A stretch of 64,000 bases of DNA, from contig JAWKIL010000007.1 of NCBI GenBank assembly GCA_041394285.1, forward strand, positions 248,001-312,000, read 5' to 3'. The DNA comes from CADEDH01 sp041394285 (GTDB lineage: Bacteria; Actinomycetota; Acidimicrobiia; Acidimicrobiales; SZUA-35). Position numbers and translations under genes: made by a program. Of the stretch, positions 52,123 through 61,014 are shown piece after piece. Numbering within the stretch: position 1 is the first letter of the stretch; every line of letters starts with the position of its first letter. The notes beneath the pieces were generated by a model. That model saw only the letters and a program-made list of their open reading frames with translations, searched no databases and was not told the DNA's origin.

Positions 52123-53550
52123 ATGGAGCCCATCCAACCCAACGCCGGCATCATGAGCCGGCGCCAGCTCCTCCGCTACGGCGGCATGGCGGCGGTCACC
52201 GCCGCCGCCGCCGGCAGCGGCATGAAGCTCCTCCGCCCGGCGGCGGCCGGCCCGGTCACCCTCCGGGCGGCGCAGGGCAGCGATACCGCCACCCGGGCCC
52301 CGGACGTGTTCCTGGGCGGCACCGACGGCTGGATGTACCTGCCGCCCGACCCGCCGGTCGGGATCTTCCATCCCGACAACCTGGCCCCCACCGGCCTCAC
52401 CACCTACATCTTCGGGTTCCGCAACATCACCGACCTCACGGCCACCCAGCGCCAGGCCCAGAAGAACCACGCCCAGCACCAGGCCCCCCTGTTCTGGGTG
52501 AAGGAGAGCATCCCCGGGGATCCCAGCACCGACTTCGTGGTGGACATCACGAACCTCGGCCTGGCCCAGCGGCCCGACCTGTTCGACGCCCACACCCTCC
52601 ACTGGCACGGGTTCCGCAACGCCATCCCGTTCTTCGACGGCGAGCCCACCGGCTCGGTGTCGGTGCCGGCGGGCACGGTGTTCCGCTACGTCTACCGGCC
52701 CTACGACCCGGGAACGTACATGTACCACTGCCATGTGGAGGACGTGGAACACGTCCACATGGGGATGAACGGCATCGTGTTCGTCCGCCCCCGCCAGGAC
52801 GGCAACACCGCCTTCTACGACAGCGGCAAGTACCTCTACAACGACGGCGACGGCTCCACCGGCTACGACCGGGAGTACGTGATGTTCCTGTCGGAGGTGT
52901 GGGCCGAGTCGCACTGGGCCGACGCCCACATCCAGCTCCCGGAGTGGAGCGACTACCGGGCCGACTTCGCCCTCCTCAACGGCCGGGTCTACCCCGACAC
53001 GATCCTCCCCGGCGCCCCCTTCCCGTCCACGATGCCCGATGGGGTGACCCCGTTCGACGCCGGCACCTGGGCCGACACCGTCCCCTACCTGCCGGCCCAG
53101 ACCGACGCCTCGGGCGATCTGGTGGCGGCCGGGAGCGACGATCGCCTGCGCTACCAGCCGATCTCGTCGCTGGTGGAGTGCAACCGGGGCGAGCGCCTGG
53201 CGTTCCGCTTCGCCAACCTCGGGTTCCGGGAAGCGGCCATGACCATCACCGGTGGCCTGTCGATGCGGGTGGTCGGACGCGACGCCACCCCCATGCGGGG
53301 CCGGGTGGCGGGCGGGGCCCGCACCGGGATCGACACCAGCTACACCACCGACACGATCAACATCGGCCCGGGCCAGAGCTACGACGTGATCGTCGAGGTG
53401 CCGGAGGACCAGCCCGAAGGCACCTACATGCTCTACAACCGCTCGTTCAAGCGGTCCGACAACCAGTCGAGCGACGACGTCGGCGGCCAGGCCACCGAGA
53501 TCCGGGTCAGTGCCGGTGACGTCCCCGCCCAGATCCTGCCCAACACCTGA
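52123..53550 (+). CDS. Two-cupredoxin multicopper oxidase subunit with type 1 copper site
   Basis: Exported protein of 475 aa with a twin-arginine signal (SRRQLLRYGGMAAVTAAAA, R13-R14), fitting export of a folded metalloprotein. The first cupredoxin domain (about 85-225) carries HTLHWHG (H157, H160, H162) and YHCHVEDVEHVHMGM (H202, C203, H204, H210, M215). These are the type 1 ligands plus two of the four HxH motifs of a trinuclear centre. The His after HCH is two residues later than usual, though the His-x4-Met spacing is standard. The second domain (about 355-470) has no copper ligands. Alone it can supply only half a trinuclear site. The next gene supplies the missing HxH pairs. An ATG at 52051, overlapping the previous stop, is an alternative start. 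Confidence 0.88.
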   Translation: MEPIQPNAGIMSRRQLLRYGGMAAVTAAAAGSGMKLLRPAAAGPVTLRAAQGSDTATRAPDVFLGGTDGWMYLPPDPPVGIFHPDNLAPTGLTTYIFGFRNITDLTATQRQAQKNHAQHQAPLFWVKESIPGDPSTDFVVDITNLGLAQRPDLFDAHTLHWHGFRNAIPFFDGEPTGSVSVPAGTVFRYVYRPYDPGTYMYHCHVEDVEHVHMGMNGIVFVRPRQDGNTAFYDSGKYLYNDGDGSTGYDREYVMFLSEVWAESHWADAHIQLPEWSDYRADFALLNGRVYPDTILPGAPFPSTMPDGVTPFDAGTWADTVPYLPAQTDASGDLVAAGSDDRLRYQPISSLVECNRGERLAFRFANLGFREAAMTITGGLSMRVVGRDATPMRGRVAGGARTGIDTSYTTDTINIGPGQSYDVIVEVPEDQPEGTYMLYNRSFKRSDNQSSDDVGGQATEIRVSAGDVPAQILPNT

Positions 53551-53578
53551 GATGCGACGGAACGAGAGAGGAACGACG

Positions 53579-54931
53579 ATGCACCACCACGCTCCCCGTC
53601 GCCGCAGGAAGGCGGTGGCTCTGGCCGCCTTCGGCGGGCTCGGGCTCATCACCGCGGCCCAGGCCGGCACGCCGGCGTCGGCCGCCTCCACCGACACCAA
53701 CCCCATCGGGGTGGTGTGCACCACCGACACCGCCAACCCGGGCCACGCCACGTTCAACCTCGAGACGTCGAGCGGCTACATCAACCTTCCCGACGGCAAC
53801 ACGGCCTACATGTACGGCTACAACGTGGCCGGGCAGGACTTCCAGCACCCCGGCCCGGTGCTGTGCGTCACCGAGGGCGACGAGGTCACCGTCACCCTCA
53901 CCAACACCCTGCGGCGGGACACCTCGATCATCTTCCCCGGCCAGGAGAACGTGCAGGCCGACGGCCAGGCGGCCCAGCCCCAGATCTCGAGCACCACCAA
54001 CGAGATCACCTCGCTCACCGACGTGGCGGCGGCCGACGGTGGCACGGTCACCTACACCTTCACCGCCGATCACGCCGGCACCTTCATCTACGAGTCGGGC
54101 ACCGACCCCGACATCCAGGTCCACATGGGGCTGTTCGGGGCCCTGATCGTGCGGCCCACCGCCGCCCCCTCGGCGTCGGACCGGCTCCGGGCCTACGACG
54201 GCTCGGCCGACTCGGAGTTCCTGACGAAGAACGAGTTCATGGTGCTCCTGTCGGAGATCGACCCGTACCTGAACCAGTCCATCGAGAACGGTGACAACAA
54301 GGGCACCCTCACCCAGGGCACGAAGTTCAACCTCAGCAACTTCCACCCCCGGTACTGGCTGGTGAACGGGCGGGGCTTCCCCGACTCGATCGCCGACAAC
54401 GGGGCCTCGTGGCTCCCGGCCCAGCCCTACGGGGCCCTGGCCCGGGTCAAGCCCAACGAGCTGGCCCTCACCCACTACCTCAACGTGGGTACCGAGGACT
54501 TCCCGTTCCACCCCCACGCCAACAACGGCACGATCGTGGGCCGCGACGGCCACCCCGTCACCGACGGCAGCGGGGCCGACGCCTCCTACGAGGCGTTCGT
54601 GATCAACATCGGACCCGGCCAGACCTACGACGTGCAGTTCAGCTGGCACGACGCCGAAGACTACGACCCCCAGACCAACCCGGTGCCGGTGACCGTGCCC
54701 CAGGTGGCCAACCAGGTGTTCGGCGTGTTCTACAGCGGCAGCCCCTACCTGGGGGTGGTGGGCGACCAACCGCCGGGCAACCAGACGCTCAACCAGTGCG
54801 GGGAGTACTACATCATCTCCCACAACCACGCCCTGTATCAGATCACGTCCTGGGGCGTGAACATGACCGGCCCCATTACCTACATGCGTATCGATCCGGA
54901 CACCCCGGCTCCCGGTACCACCTGCCCGTGA
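53579..54931 (+). CDS. Two-cupredoxin multicopper oxidase subunit with trinuclear ligands only
   Basis: Exported protein of 450 aa with a basic N-terminus (HHHAPRRRRK) and a hydrophobic signal ending near residue 36. The first cupredoxin domain (about 70-195) keeps the fold (GPVLCVTEGDEVTVTLTN; VHMGLFGALIVRP), but the usual HWH and HCH positions read IIFPG and YESGTDPD. The second domain (about 285-440) has FHPHANNG (H311, H313) and SHNHALY (H415, H417). These are two HxH motifs without the type 1 Cys, His or Met, which is the pattern of a trinuclear half-site. It complements the preceding protein exactly. The ATG at 53579 has a GAGAGGAA site. The gap to the previous gene is 28 nt. Confidence 0.88.
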   Translation: MHHHAPRRRRKAVALAAFGGLGLITAAQAGTPASAASTDTNPIGVVCTTDTANPGHATFNLETSSGYINLPDGNTAYMYGYNVAGQDFQHPGPVLCVTEGDEVTVTLTNTLRRDTSIIFPGQENVQADGQAAQPQISSTTNEITSLTDVAAADGGTVTYTFTADHAGTFIYESGTDPDIQVHMGLFGALIVRPTAAPSASDRLRAYDGSADSEFLTKNEFMVLLSEIDPYLNQSIENGDNKGTLTQGTKFNLSNFHPRYWLVNGRGFPDSIADNGASWLPAQPYGALARVKPNELALTHYLNVGTEDFPFHPHANNGTIVGRDGHPVTDGSGADASYEAFVINIGPGQTYDVQFSWHDAEDYDPQTNPVPVTVPQVANQVFGVFYSGSPYLGVVGDQPPGNQTLNQCGEYYIISHNHALYQITSWGVNMTGPITYMRIDPDTPAPGTTCP

Positions 54932-54960
54932 GCGACCGAGCGACTGAGACGGAACGAGCC

Positions 54961-57945
54961 ATGAACCACAGCAGCAACATCTCGTCACTCGCCCGCCGGC
55001 TGGCGGCGGCCGGTGCCGCCGCCACCCTGGGGACGCTCGGCCTCGCCGGCCTGGGGCCGATCGATCCGGCGGGGGCCCAGACGGCCACCGCCGAGTTCGA
55101 CCTCTGCGCCACCACCGGCACGGCCCAGTTCCCGGCGGGCAACGTGGCCACCCAGACCTCCACCGGCCTCACGCCGGTCAGCTTCTGGGGCTACGCCGAA
55201 GCCGACTCGGCCGGCTGCGGCGCCGCCACCGTGACCCACCCCGGGGGGCCCACGCTCGTGGTCGACCAGGGCGACACGGTGATCATCCACCTCCACAACA
55301 ACCTGGCCGAGACGACCGGGCTCGACGTGGGCGGCCAGACGATGGACACCGACCGCACCGGCACCGCCCAGGGCACGAGTAGGGACTACGCGTTCACCGC
55401 CCGCCGGGCCGGGACCTTCATCTACCAGGCCGGCCTCACCGCCAACGGCCCCCAGGAGGTGGCCCTCGGCCTGTACGGCGCCCTGGTGGTCCGCCCGGCT
55501 GCGGCCGGCCAGGCCTACGGCGACGCCCGCTCGGCCTACGACTCAGAGAGCGTGCTCGTGCTGAGCGAGCTCGATCCCGCGCTCAACCCGACGAGCTACG
55601 CCGGCTTCGACATGCGCAACTTCGCCCCCAGGTGGGGCCTGATCAACGGCATGCCGTTCCCGGCCACGACGCCGATCCCGGCCGCCGCCAACGACACGGT
55701 GCTGCTTCGCTACGTCAACGCCGGGAGCCTCTACCACTCGATGAGCCTCCTGGGCGCCAACCAGACCCAGCTCGCCACCGACGGCCACCGGCTCCCGTTC
55801 GACCGGCACTTCGTGGCCGAGACGTTCGGCCCCGGCGAGACGGCCGACGTGCTGGTGCACGTGCCTGCGGCCGCCGCCACCGGCACCAGGTTCACGCTGT
55901 TCGACGGCAGCATGAGCCTGTTCAACAACGGCAAGAAGACGAACCTGGCCACGGCCCGGGCCTTCGGCGGGATGATGACCTTCATCGAGGTCGGCACGTC
56001 GACCGGCACCACCGGCGGGCCCGCCACCAGCACGGTGGCCTTCAACGCCGGCACGCTCACCGCCACGGTGACGGCCAGCGGGACCAACACCGTCGCCGCC
56101 GCCGAGTACTTCGTCGACTCGGTGGGGGCCACCGGCTCCGGCACGGCGCTGGCCGCAACCGACGCCGCCTTCGACTCGGCCACCGAGGACGTCACCTCGG
56201 CTCCTGCGCCGATCATGCTGGCGCCGGGAAGCCACACCCTGTACGTCCGGGGCCAGGACAGCGCCGGGGCCTGGGGTCCGGCGGCCGCCGTGGTGGTCAA
56301 CGTCAGCGCCACCGACAGCACCGGGCCCGCCGTGTCCGGGGCCACGGTGACCCCGGCGGCCACCAACCACACCCCGGCCACGGTCACCGTGGCCGTGCAC
56401 GCCACGGCCGACGACACCGCCACCGGCGGTGCCACGATCACCGGCGGCGAGCTGTTCGTCGACACCGCCGGGCCCGACGGGACCGGCACGGCCCTGGCGG
56501 CCAACGCCGCCGCCGTGGTGGCCAGCATCGACGGCACCATCGACAACGCCACCCTGGCCGGGCTGACCGAGGGTCCCCACCAGGTGCTGATCCACGCACA
56601 GGACGCCGTCGGCAACTGGGGGCCCACCACCGCGGTGACCTTGACGGTCGACCGGACCGGGCCGTCCACCACCAACGTGGCCGCCAGCCCCAGCCCCAAC
56701 AACGGCACGCTGGCCGTCAACACCAGCACCGCCGCCGTCCGGGTGACGGGCATGCCGTCCGACGGGCCCACCGGGACCCCGATCGTGGCCGCCGAGATGT
56801 TCCTGTGCACCGCCACCAGCGGATGCCAGCCCGGCAACCCGGGCACCGGGGTGGCCATGCTCGTGAGCGACGGGGCGTGGGACGAGACGACGGAATCGGT
56901 CTACGGCGACATCCCGCTCGCCACCGTGGCATCGCTCAGCAACGGCGACCACACGATCTGGGTGCGGGGCAAGGACGCCGCCGGCAACTGGGGGGCGGCC
57001 ACCGACACCACCTTGACCATCGACAAGGCGGCCCCGACCTTCGCCGGGATCACCCTCAGCCCGGCCTCGTTCCTCCAGGGCACGACCACCGTCGGCCTGA
57101 ACCTGACCAACGCCAGCGACGGCACCGGCACCGGTGTGGTGGGCGGCGAGTACTGGTTCGGAGGGACCAACATCGCTGCCGGCACCGGCACGCCGTTCCT
57201 CGGCACGAGCGACGTGCCCATCGACGTGAGCTCGCTTCCCGTCGGCACCACCACGGTCCGGGTCCGGATCCGTGACGCGGCCGGCAACTGGAGCACCGGT
57301 ACCGGCGGTGTGCGAACGGCCAACCTGACGGTGTCGCCCGACGCGGTCTTCGCCAACGGGTTCGACACCGGCAACCGGCCATGGGGCTGGAGCGCCGCCT
57401 CCACCACCAACAACAACCGGCTGACCGTCACCACCGGCTCCCCGCTGGCCGGCACCCGCAGCCTGCGGGCCCAGGGCAACAACACGAACCACGTCCAGTA
57501 CAACTTCGGCGGCGGCACCAACCCGGCCACCCCGACGTTGGATGCGGCGTTCTCGTTCAACCCCAACAACAACGCCGGCAGCGGCCAGGACATCTTCCGG
57601 GCGGCGTCGAACACCAACTTCAGCAACCTCAACACCGTGTTCCGGGTCCGCTACCGGCGTAGCGGCAACCAGCCGCAGGTGCAGATCCAGGTCGGTTCGG
57701 GCAACACCAACACCACCTGGACCAACGTGACCAACAACGCCGCCAACCGCATCGAGGTGGTCTGGCAGTCGGGCACGTCGCTCCAGCTCTACGTGAACGG
57801 CACCCTGGCCCAGACCGTGACCACCACCGCCAACGGCTCGGTGTCCACCTTCCGCCTCGGCTCGGTCACCAGCGGCGGGAGCAACACGTTCATGTACTTC
57901 GACGCCTTCTCGGCCAAGCGGTCCATCACGCCGCTGATCGGCTGA
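54961..57945 (+). CDS. Copper-free cupredoxin protein with Ig-like repeats
   Basis: Exported protein of 994 aa. After a signal peptide (ending near PAGAQ, residue 40) come two cupredoxin domains (about 43-180 and 190-345) that lack all HxH, Cys and Met copper ligands; only isolated histidines such as LYHSMS remain. Four Ig-like repeats of about 75-100 aa follow (about 359-790), each ending in a DAAGNWG- or DSAGAWG-type turn. The C-terminal module (about 791-994; VFANGFDTGNRPWGW) resembles the end of the operon's subtilase. It looks like the third, structural unit of a cupredoxin assembly with an added adhesive arm. It starts 29 nt after the previous gene. Confidence 0.82.
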   Translation: MNHSSNISSLARRLAAAGAAATLGTLGLAGLGPIDPAGAQTATAEFDLCATTGTAQFPAGNVATQTSTGLTPVSFWGYAEADSAGCGAATVTHPGGPTLVVDQGDTVIIHLHNNLAETTGLDVGGQTMDTDRTGTAQGTSRDYAFTARRAGTFIYQAGLTANGPQEVALGLYGALVVRPAAAGQAYGDARSAYDSESVLVLSELDPALNPTSYAGFDMRNFAPRWGLINGMPFPATTPIPAAANDTVLLRYVNAGSLYHSMSLLGANQTQLATDGHRLPFDRHFVAETFGPGETADVLVHVPAAAATGTRFTLFDGSMSLFNNGKKTNLATARAFGGMMTFIEVGTSTGTTGGPATSTVAFNAGTLTATVTASGTNTVAAAEYFVDSVGATGSGTALAATDAAFDSATEDVTSAPAPIMLAPGSHTLYVRGQDSAGAWGPAAAVVVNVSATDSTGPAVSGATVTPAATNHTPATVTVAVHATADDTATGGATITGGELFVDTAGPDGTGTALAANAAAVVASIDGTIDNATLAGLTEGPHQVLIHAQDAVGNWGPTTAVTLTVDRTGPSTTNVAASPSPNNGTLAVNTSTAAVRVTGMPSDGPTGTPIVAAEMFLCTATSGCQPGNPGTGVAMLVSDGAWDETTESVYGDIPLATVASLSNGDHTIWVRGKDAAGNWGAATDTTLTIDKAAPTFAGITLSPASFLQGTTTVGLNLTNASDGTGTGVVGGEYWFGGTNIAAGTGTPFLGTSDVPIDVSSLPVGTTTVRVRIRDAAGNWSTGTGGVRTANLTVSPDAVFANGFDTGNRPWGWSAASTTNNNRLTVTTGSPLAGTRSLRAQGNNTNHVQYNFGGGTNPATPTLDAAFSFNPNNNAGSGQDIFRAASNTNFSNLNTVFRVRYRRSGNQPQVQIQVGSGNTNTTWTNVTNNAANRIEVVWQSGTSLQLYVNGTLAQTVTTTANGSVSTFRLGSVTSGGSNTFMYFDAFSAKRSITPLIG

Positions 57946-57965
57946 GCGGGGACGAGGAGCAGACC

Positions 57966-58511
57966 ATGAGCGTCATCGACCTTCCCGAGACCGGTCCCGA
58001 ACCGGAGACCGCACCCCACGGGGCGCCGCCGGCCGCCGGCCCGGCCGGCCGCCTCCCCCAGCTCGGCCGCCGTCGCCTGGCGGCGGCCGGGCTGGCCGCC
58101 CTCCTCCTGGTGGGCGGCGTGTGGGCCTGGCGGTCCCGGCCGCCGACCAACCCGGCCATCGAGGGCACGACCCGCGTGTCGGCCGAGGAGCTGGAGTCGG
58201 TCTACGGGGCCAAGGTGGACCTGGTGGCCCTCCTGGCCAACGGCGGCCTCATCGAGCTCCGGTTCCAGGTGGTCGACAAGGACAAGGCCCGCGCCCTGTT
58301 CGGCGACGTGGAGGACATGCCCAAGTTGGCGCTGGAGGACAGCGATCTCGTCCTCCAGTCGGCCCGGGGCATGGGCCACAAATTCGAGCTGGTCAACGGC
58401 GGCTCCTATTTCATCCTGTACCCGAACCCCGCCGACGCGGTCCACAAGGGGACCGAGGTGTCGTTCGTCATGAACGGCTACCGCGTGCCCCATCTCGTGG
58501 TCCAGAAGTAG
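57966..58511 (+). CDS. Small membrane-anchored accessory protein
   Basis: Unrecognised 181-aa protein with a Pro/Gly/Ala-rich cytoplasmic N-terminus (1-35), one membrane helix (about 38-55) and an extracytoplasmic domain of about 125 aa. The domain begins TTRVSAEELESVYGAKVDLVALLANGG, continues with an IELRFQVVDKDKA strand and ends with FILYPNPADAVHKGTEVSFVMNG. There are no cysteines or HxH motifs. Its place between the oxidase genes and the protease, 20 nt after the third cupredoxin gene, suggests an anchoring or assembly role. This is inference. Confidence 0.65.
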   Translation: MSVIDLPETGPEPETAPHGAPPAAGPAGRLPQLGRRRLAAAGLAALLLVGGVWAWRSRPPTNPAIEGTTRVSAEELESVYGAKVDLVALLANGGLIELRFQVVDKDKARALFGDVEDMPKLALEDSDLVLQSARGMGHKFELVNGGSYFILYPNPADAVHKGTEVSFVMNGYRVPHLVVQK

Positions 58512-58557
58512 CCCGCCCCCGGTTCAGCAGTTGACGGTTCGGCTCCAGGAGGTTCGT

Positions 58558-61014
58558 GTGTCCCGACGGTTCGGTTCATCTCTGGTCATGGCGGTGGCCC
58601 TGGCGGCGGCGTCGCTCGCCCCGGCTGCGGGGGCGGCGGCGGCCACCCCGCCGGCGTCGGCCCCGGCCGCCCGCCCGGTGCTGTCGGCCGGCGCGCTCCG
58701 GCTGCTGGCCGACACCCCGGGCGGTGCCAGCGTCACCGTGGTGGTGGAGCTGGCCGACCAGCCGGTGCTGCCCGACGGGCGGGGGCGGACCCGGGGTCAG
58801 CGCCAGCGCGAGGTCGTCCAGTCACTGCGCAGCCACACCGACCGCACCCAGGCTCCGCTCCGCACCCAGCTGCTGCGGCGCCGGGCCCAGGGCACGGTTG
58901 ACGCCATCGAACCGCTGTGGATCTCGAACTCGCTCGTGGTGACGGCCCGGCCGTCGGTCATCGAGTGGTTGTCGACCCGGCCCGAGGTGGCCGCGATCAC
59001 GCCCAACGCGATCGACATCGTCCCCACCGCCATCTCCGCCCCGGCGGGTCTCTCTACCCCGGCTGCCGCCGGGGCGGCTCCCACCGCGCCGGCCGAGCCC
59101 AACGTGGCCGCCATCGGCGCCCCCGCCGTCTGGGCCGACGGCGCCACCGGCCAGGGCGTGGTGGTGGCCAGCCTCGACTCCGGCGTGGACGTCACCCATC
59201 CCGATCTGGCCTCCCGGTGGAAGGGCGGTGCCGGCGCCTGGTTCGACCCCTATGGCCAGAAGGCGGCCCCCGGTGACACCACCGGCCACGGCACCCAGAC
59301 CATGGGCGTGATCCTGGGCGGCGGCACCGGGGGCACCACCGTCGGGGTCGCCCCCGACGCCCACTTCATCGCCGCCCGGGTGTTCGACAACGCCGGGAAC
59401 GCCACCGTGGCCGCCATCCACCAGGCCTTCCAGTGGGCCCTCAACCCCGATGGCGACACCACCACGGCCGACGCCCCCGCCGTGGTCAACAACTCCTGGG
59501 CGTTCGGCTCGACCGGCTGCAACCTCGAGTTCCAGCCCGATGTGCAGGCCCTGCGGGCCGCCGGGATCGTGCCGGTGTTCGCCGGTGGCAACTTCGGGTC
59601 CAGCGCCGGCTCCAGCGTCAGCCCCGCCAACTACCCGGAGGCGCTGGCCGTGGGGGCGGTCGACAACGCGGGCTCGATCTACGCGTCGAGCAGCCGGGGC
59701 CCGTCGGCCTGCGGCGAGGCGCCCGCCACCTACCCCGAGCTGGTCGCCCCCGGGACGAGGATCTGGACCACCGACCTGAACGGCCTGTGGTCCGAGCGCG
59801 ACGGCACCTCGCTGTCGGCCCCCGCCGTCACCGGCGCCCTGGCCCTCCTGCTCAGCACGAGCGCCGCCCCCACCCCGGGGGAGGCCGAGGCCGCCCTGCT
59901 GGCCTCGACCGTGGACCTCGGCCCGGCCGGGCCCGACAACACCTTCGGCCTGGGCCGCATCGACGTGGCGGCGGCCGCGGCGTCGCTCGCCTCGCCCGGC
60001 ACCACCACGACCACCGAGCCGGCGACGACGACCACCAGCACCACGGCGCCGGAGACGACGACCACCACCGGCGTCACCTCCACCACGGTGCCGTCGGGCA
60101 CGACCACGACGACCGAGGCGGCCACCGCCACCTCGACGACGTTGGCTCCGACCACGACGACGACCGCGGCGCCGACGACGACCTCGACGACGTTGGCTCC
60201 GACCACGACGACGACCGCGGCGCCGACGACGACCTCGATGACGTTGGCTCCGACCACGACGACGACCGCAGCGCCGACGACGACTTCGACGACGTTGGCT
60301 CCGACCACGACGACGACCGCAGCGCCGACGACGACCTCGACGACGGCGGCTCCGACGACCACCACGACCACGGCGCCGTCCCCGGCCGACCTGGTGTTCG
60401 GTGACGGATTCGAGTCGGGTGGCTTCGCCGCCTGGACCTCGGCCGCCAGCAACGGCGGCCGGCTGTCGGTGACCTCCGCCGCCGCCCTCGACGGCACCCG
60501 GGGTCTGCAGGCCGTGATCAGCAACCGCAGCGACGCCTACGTGAGCGACGTGACGCCGGCCAACCTCGCCGCCTATCACGCCCGCTTCCGGTTCGACCCC
60601 AACGGCGTGACGATCCCCTCGGGCAAGCACCACCAGGTGTTCACCGCCCGCAACGCCAGCGGCACCACCATCCTCACCGTGGAGCTGCGCCGGAGCACCG
60701 GCGGGCGCTACGAGGTGCGGGCCGGTTCCCGGCTCAACAGCGGCTCCACCGCCTGGACGGCCTGGGCTTCGTTCAGCGATGACCGGCACACGATCGAGGT
60801 CGGCTTCGCCGCCGGTTCCACCGCCTCCCGGTCCGACGGCTCGGTCTCCCTCTGGCTGGACGGTGCATCGGCCGCCTCGGCGACCCGGCTGAGGAACGGT
60901 TCCCAGCGGATCGACGCCGTGCGGCTCGGTCCCCAGGGCATCCCCCGGGGCGTGGGCGGCACGGAGTACTTCGACGGCTTCGTGTCGACCGTCAGCTCCA
61001 CCATCGGCGTGTGA
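58558..61014 (+). CDS. Secreted subtilisin-family (S8) peptidase
   Basis: Secreted serine protease of 818 aa from a GTG with AGGAGG 6 nt upstream. A signal peptide (about 1-28) is followed by an inhibitor-I9-like propeptide (about 40-165). The catalytic triad is D207 (VVASLDSGVDV), H244 (TTGHGTQ) and S418 (DGTSLSAPAVTG). A Thr-rich linker (about 482-611) contains four 17-residue repeats of the TTTTTAAPTTTSTTLAP type. The C-terminal module (about 612-818; VFGDGFESGGFAAW) resembles the last domain of the third cupredoxin protein. It may mature or shed the secreted oxidase components. The ATG of the next gene overlaps its stop. Confidence 0.88.
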   Translation: MSRRFGSSLVMAVALAAASLAPAAGAAAATPPASAPAARPVLSAGALRLLADTPGGASVTVVVELADQPVLPDGRGRTRGQRQREVVQSLRSHTDRTQAPLRTQLLRRRAQGTVDAIEPLWISNSLVVTARPSVIEWLSTRPEVAAITPNAIDIVPTAISAPAGLSTPAAAGAAPTAPAEPNVAAIGAPAVWADGATGQGVVVASLDSGVDVTHPDLASRWKGGAGAWFDPYGQKAAPGDTTGHGTQTMGVILGGGTGGTTVGVAPDAHFIAARVFDNAGNATVAAIHQAFQWALNPDGDTTTADAPAVVNNSWAFGSTGCNLEFQPDVQALRAAGIVPVFAGGNFGSSAGSSVSPANYPEALAVGAVDNAGSIYASSSRGPSACGEAPATYPELVAPGTRIWTTDLNGLWSERDGTSLSAPAVTGALALLLSTSAAPTPGEAEAALLASTVDLGPAGPDNTFGLGRIDVAAAAASLASPGTTTTTEPATTTTSTTAPETTTTTGVTSTTVPSGTTTTTEAATATSTTLAPTTTTTAAPTTTSTTLAPTTTTTAAPTTTSMTLAPTTTTTAAPTTTSTTLAPTTTTTAAPTTTSTTAAPTTTTTTAPSPADLVFGDGFESGGFAAWTSAASNGGRLSVTSAAALDGTRGLQAVISNRSDAYVSDVTPANLAAYHARFRFDPNGVTIPSGKHHQVFTARNASGTTILTVELRRSTGGRYEVRAGSRLNSGSTAWTAWASFSDDRHTIEVGFAAGSTASRSDGSVSLWLDGASAASATRLRNGSQRIDAVRLGPQGIPRGVGGTEYFDGFVSTVSSTIGV
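60151..60354 (+). repeat. Four 51-bp tandem repeats in the protease linker
   Basis: Four in-frame 51-bp units start at 60151, 60202, 60253 and 60304 and differ by only a few bases; the fourth ends in GCGGCTCCG instead of GTTGGCTCCG. They encode a 17-aa Thr/Ala/Pro linker. Near-identity suggests recent expansion and length variability. Confidence 0.85.

Noticed and set aside
53579..54931. Copper nitrite reductase
   Set aside because: The protein lacks a type 1 Cys and the NirK ligand set; two HxH motifs fit a trinuclear half-site better.
60151..60354. Tandem repeats considered as a CRISPR array
   Set aside because: Units are contiguous, in frame and encode a Thr-rich linker; there are no spacers.
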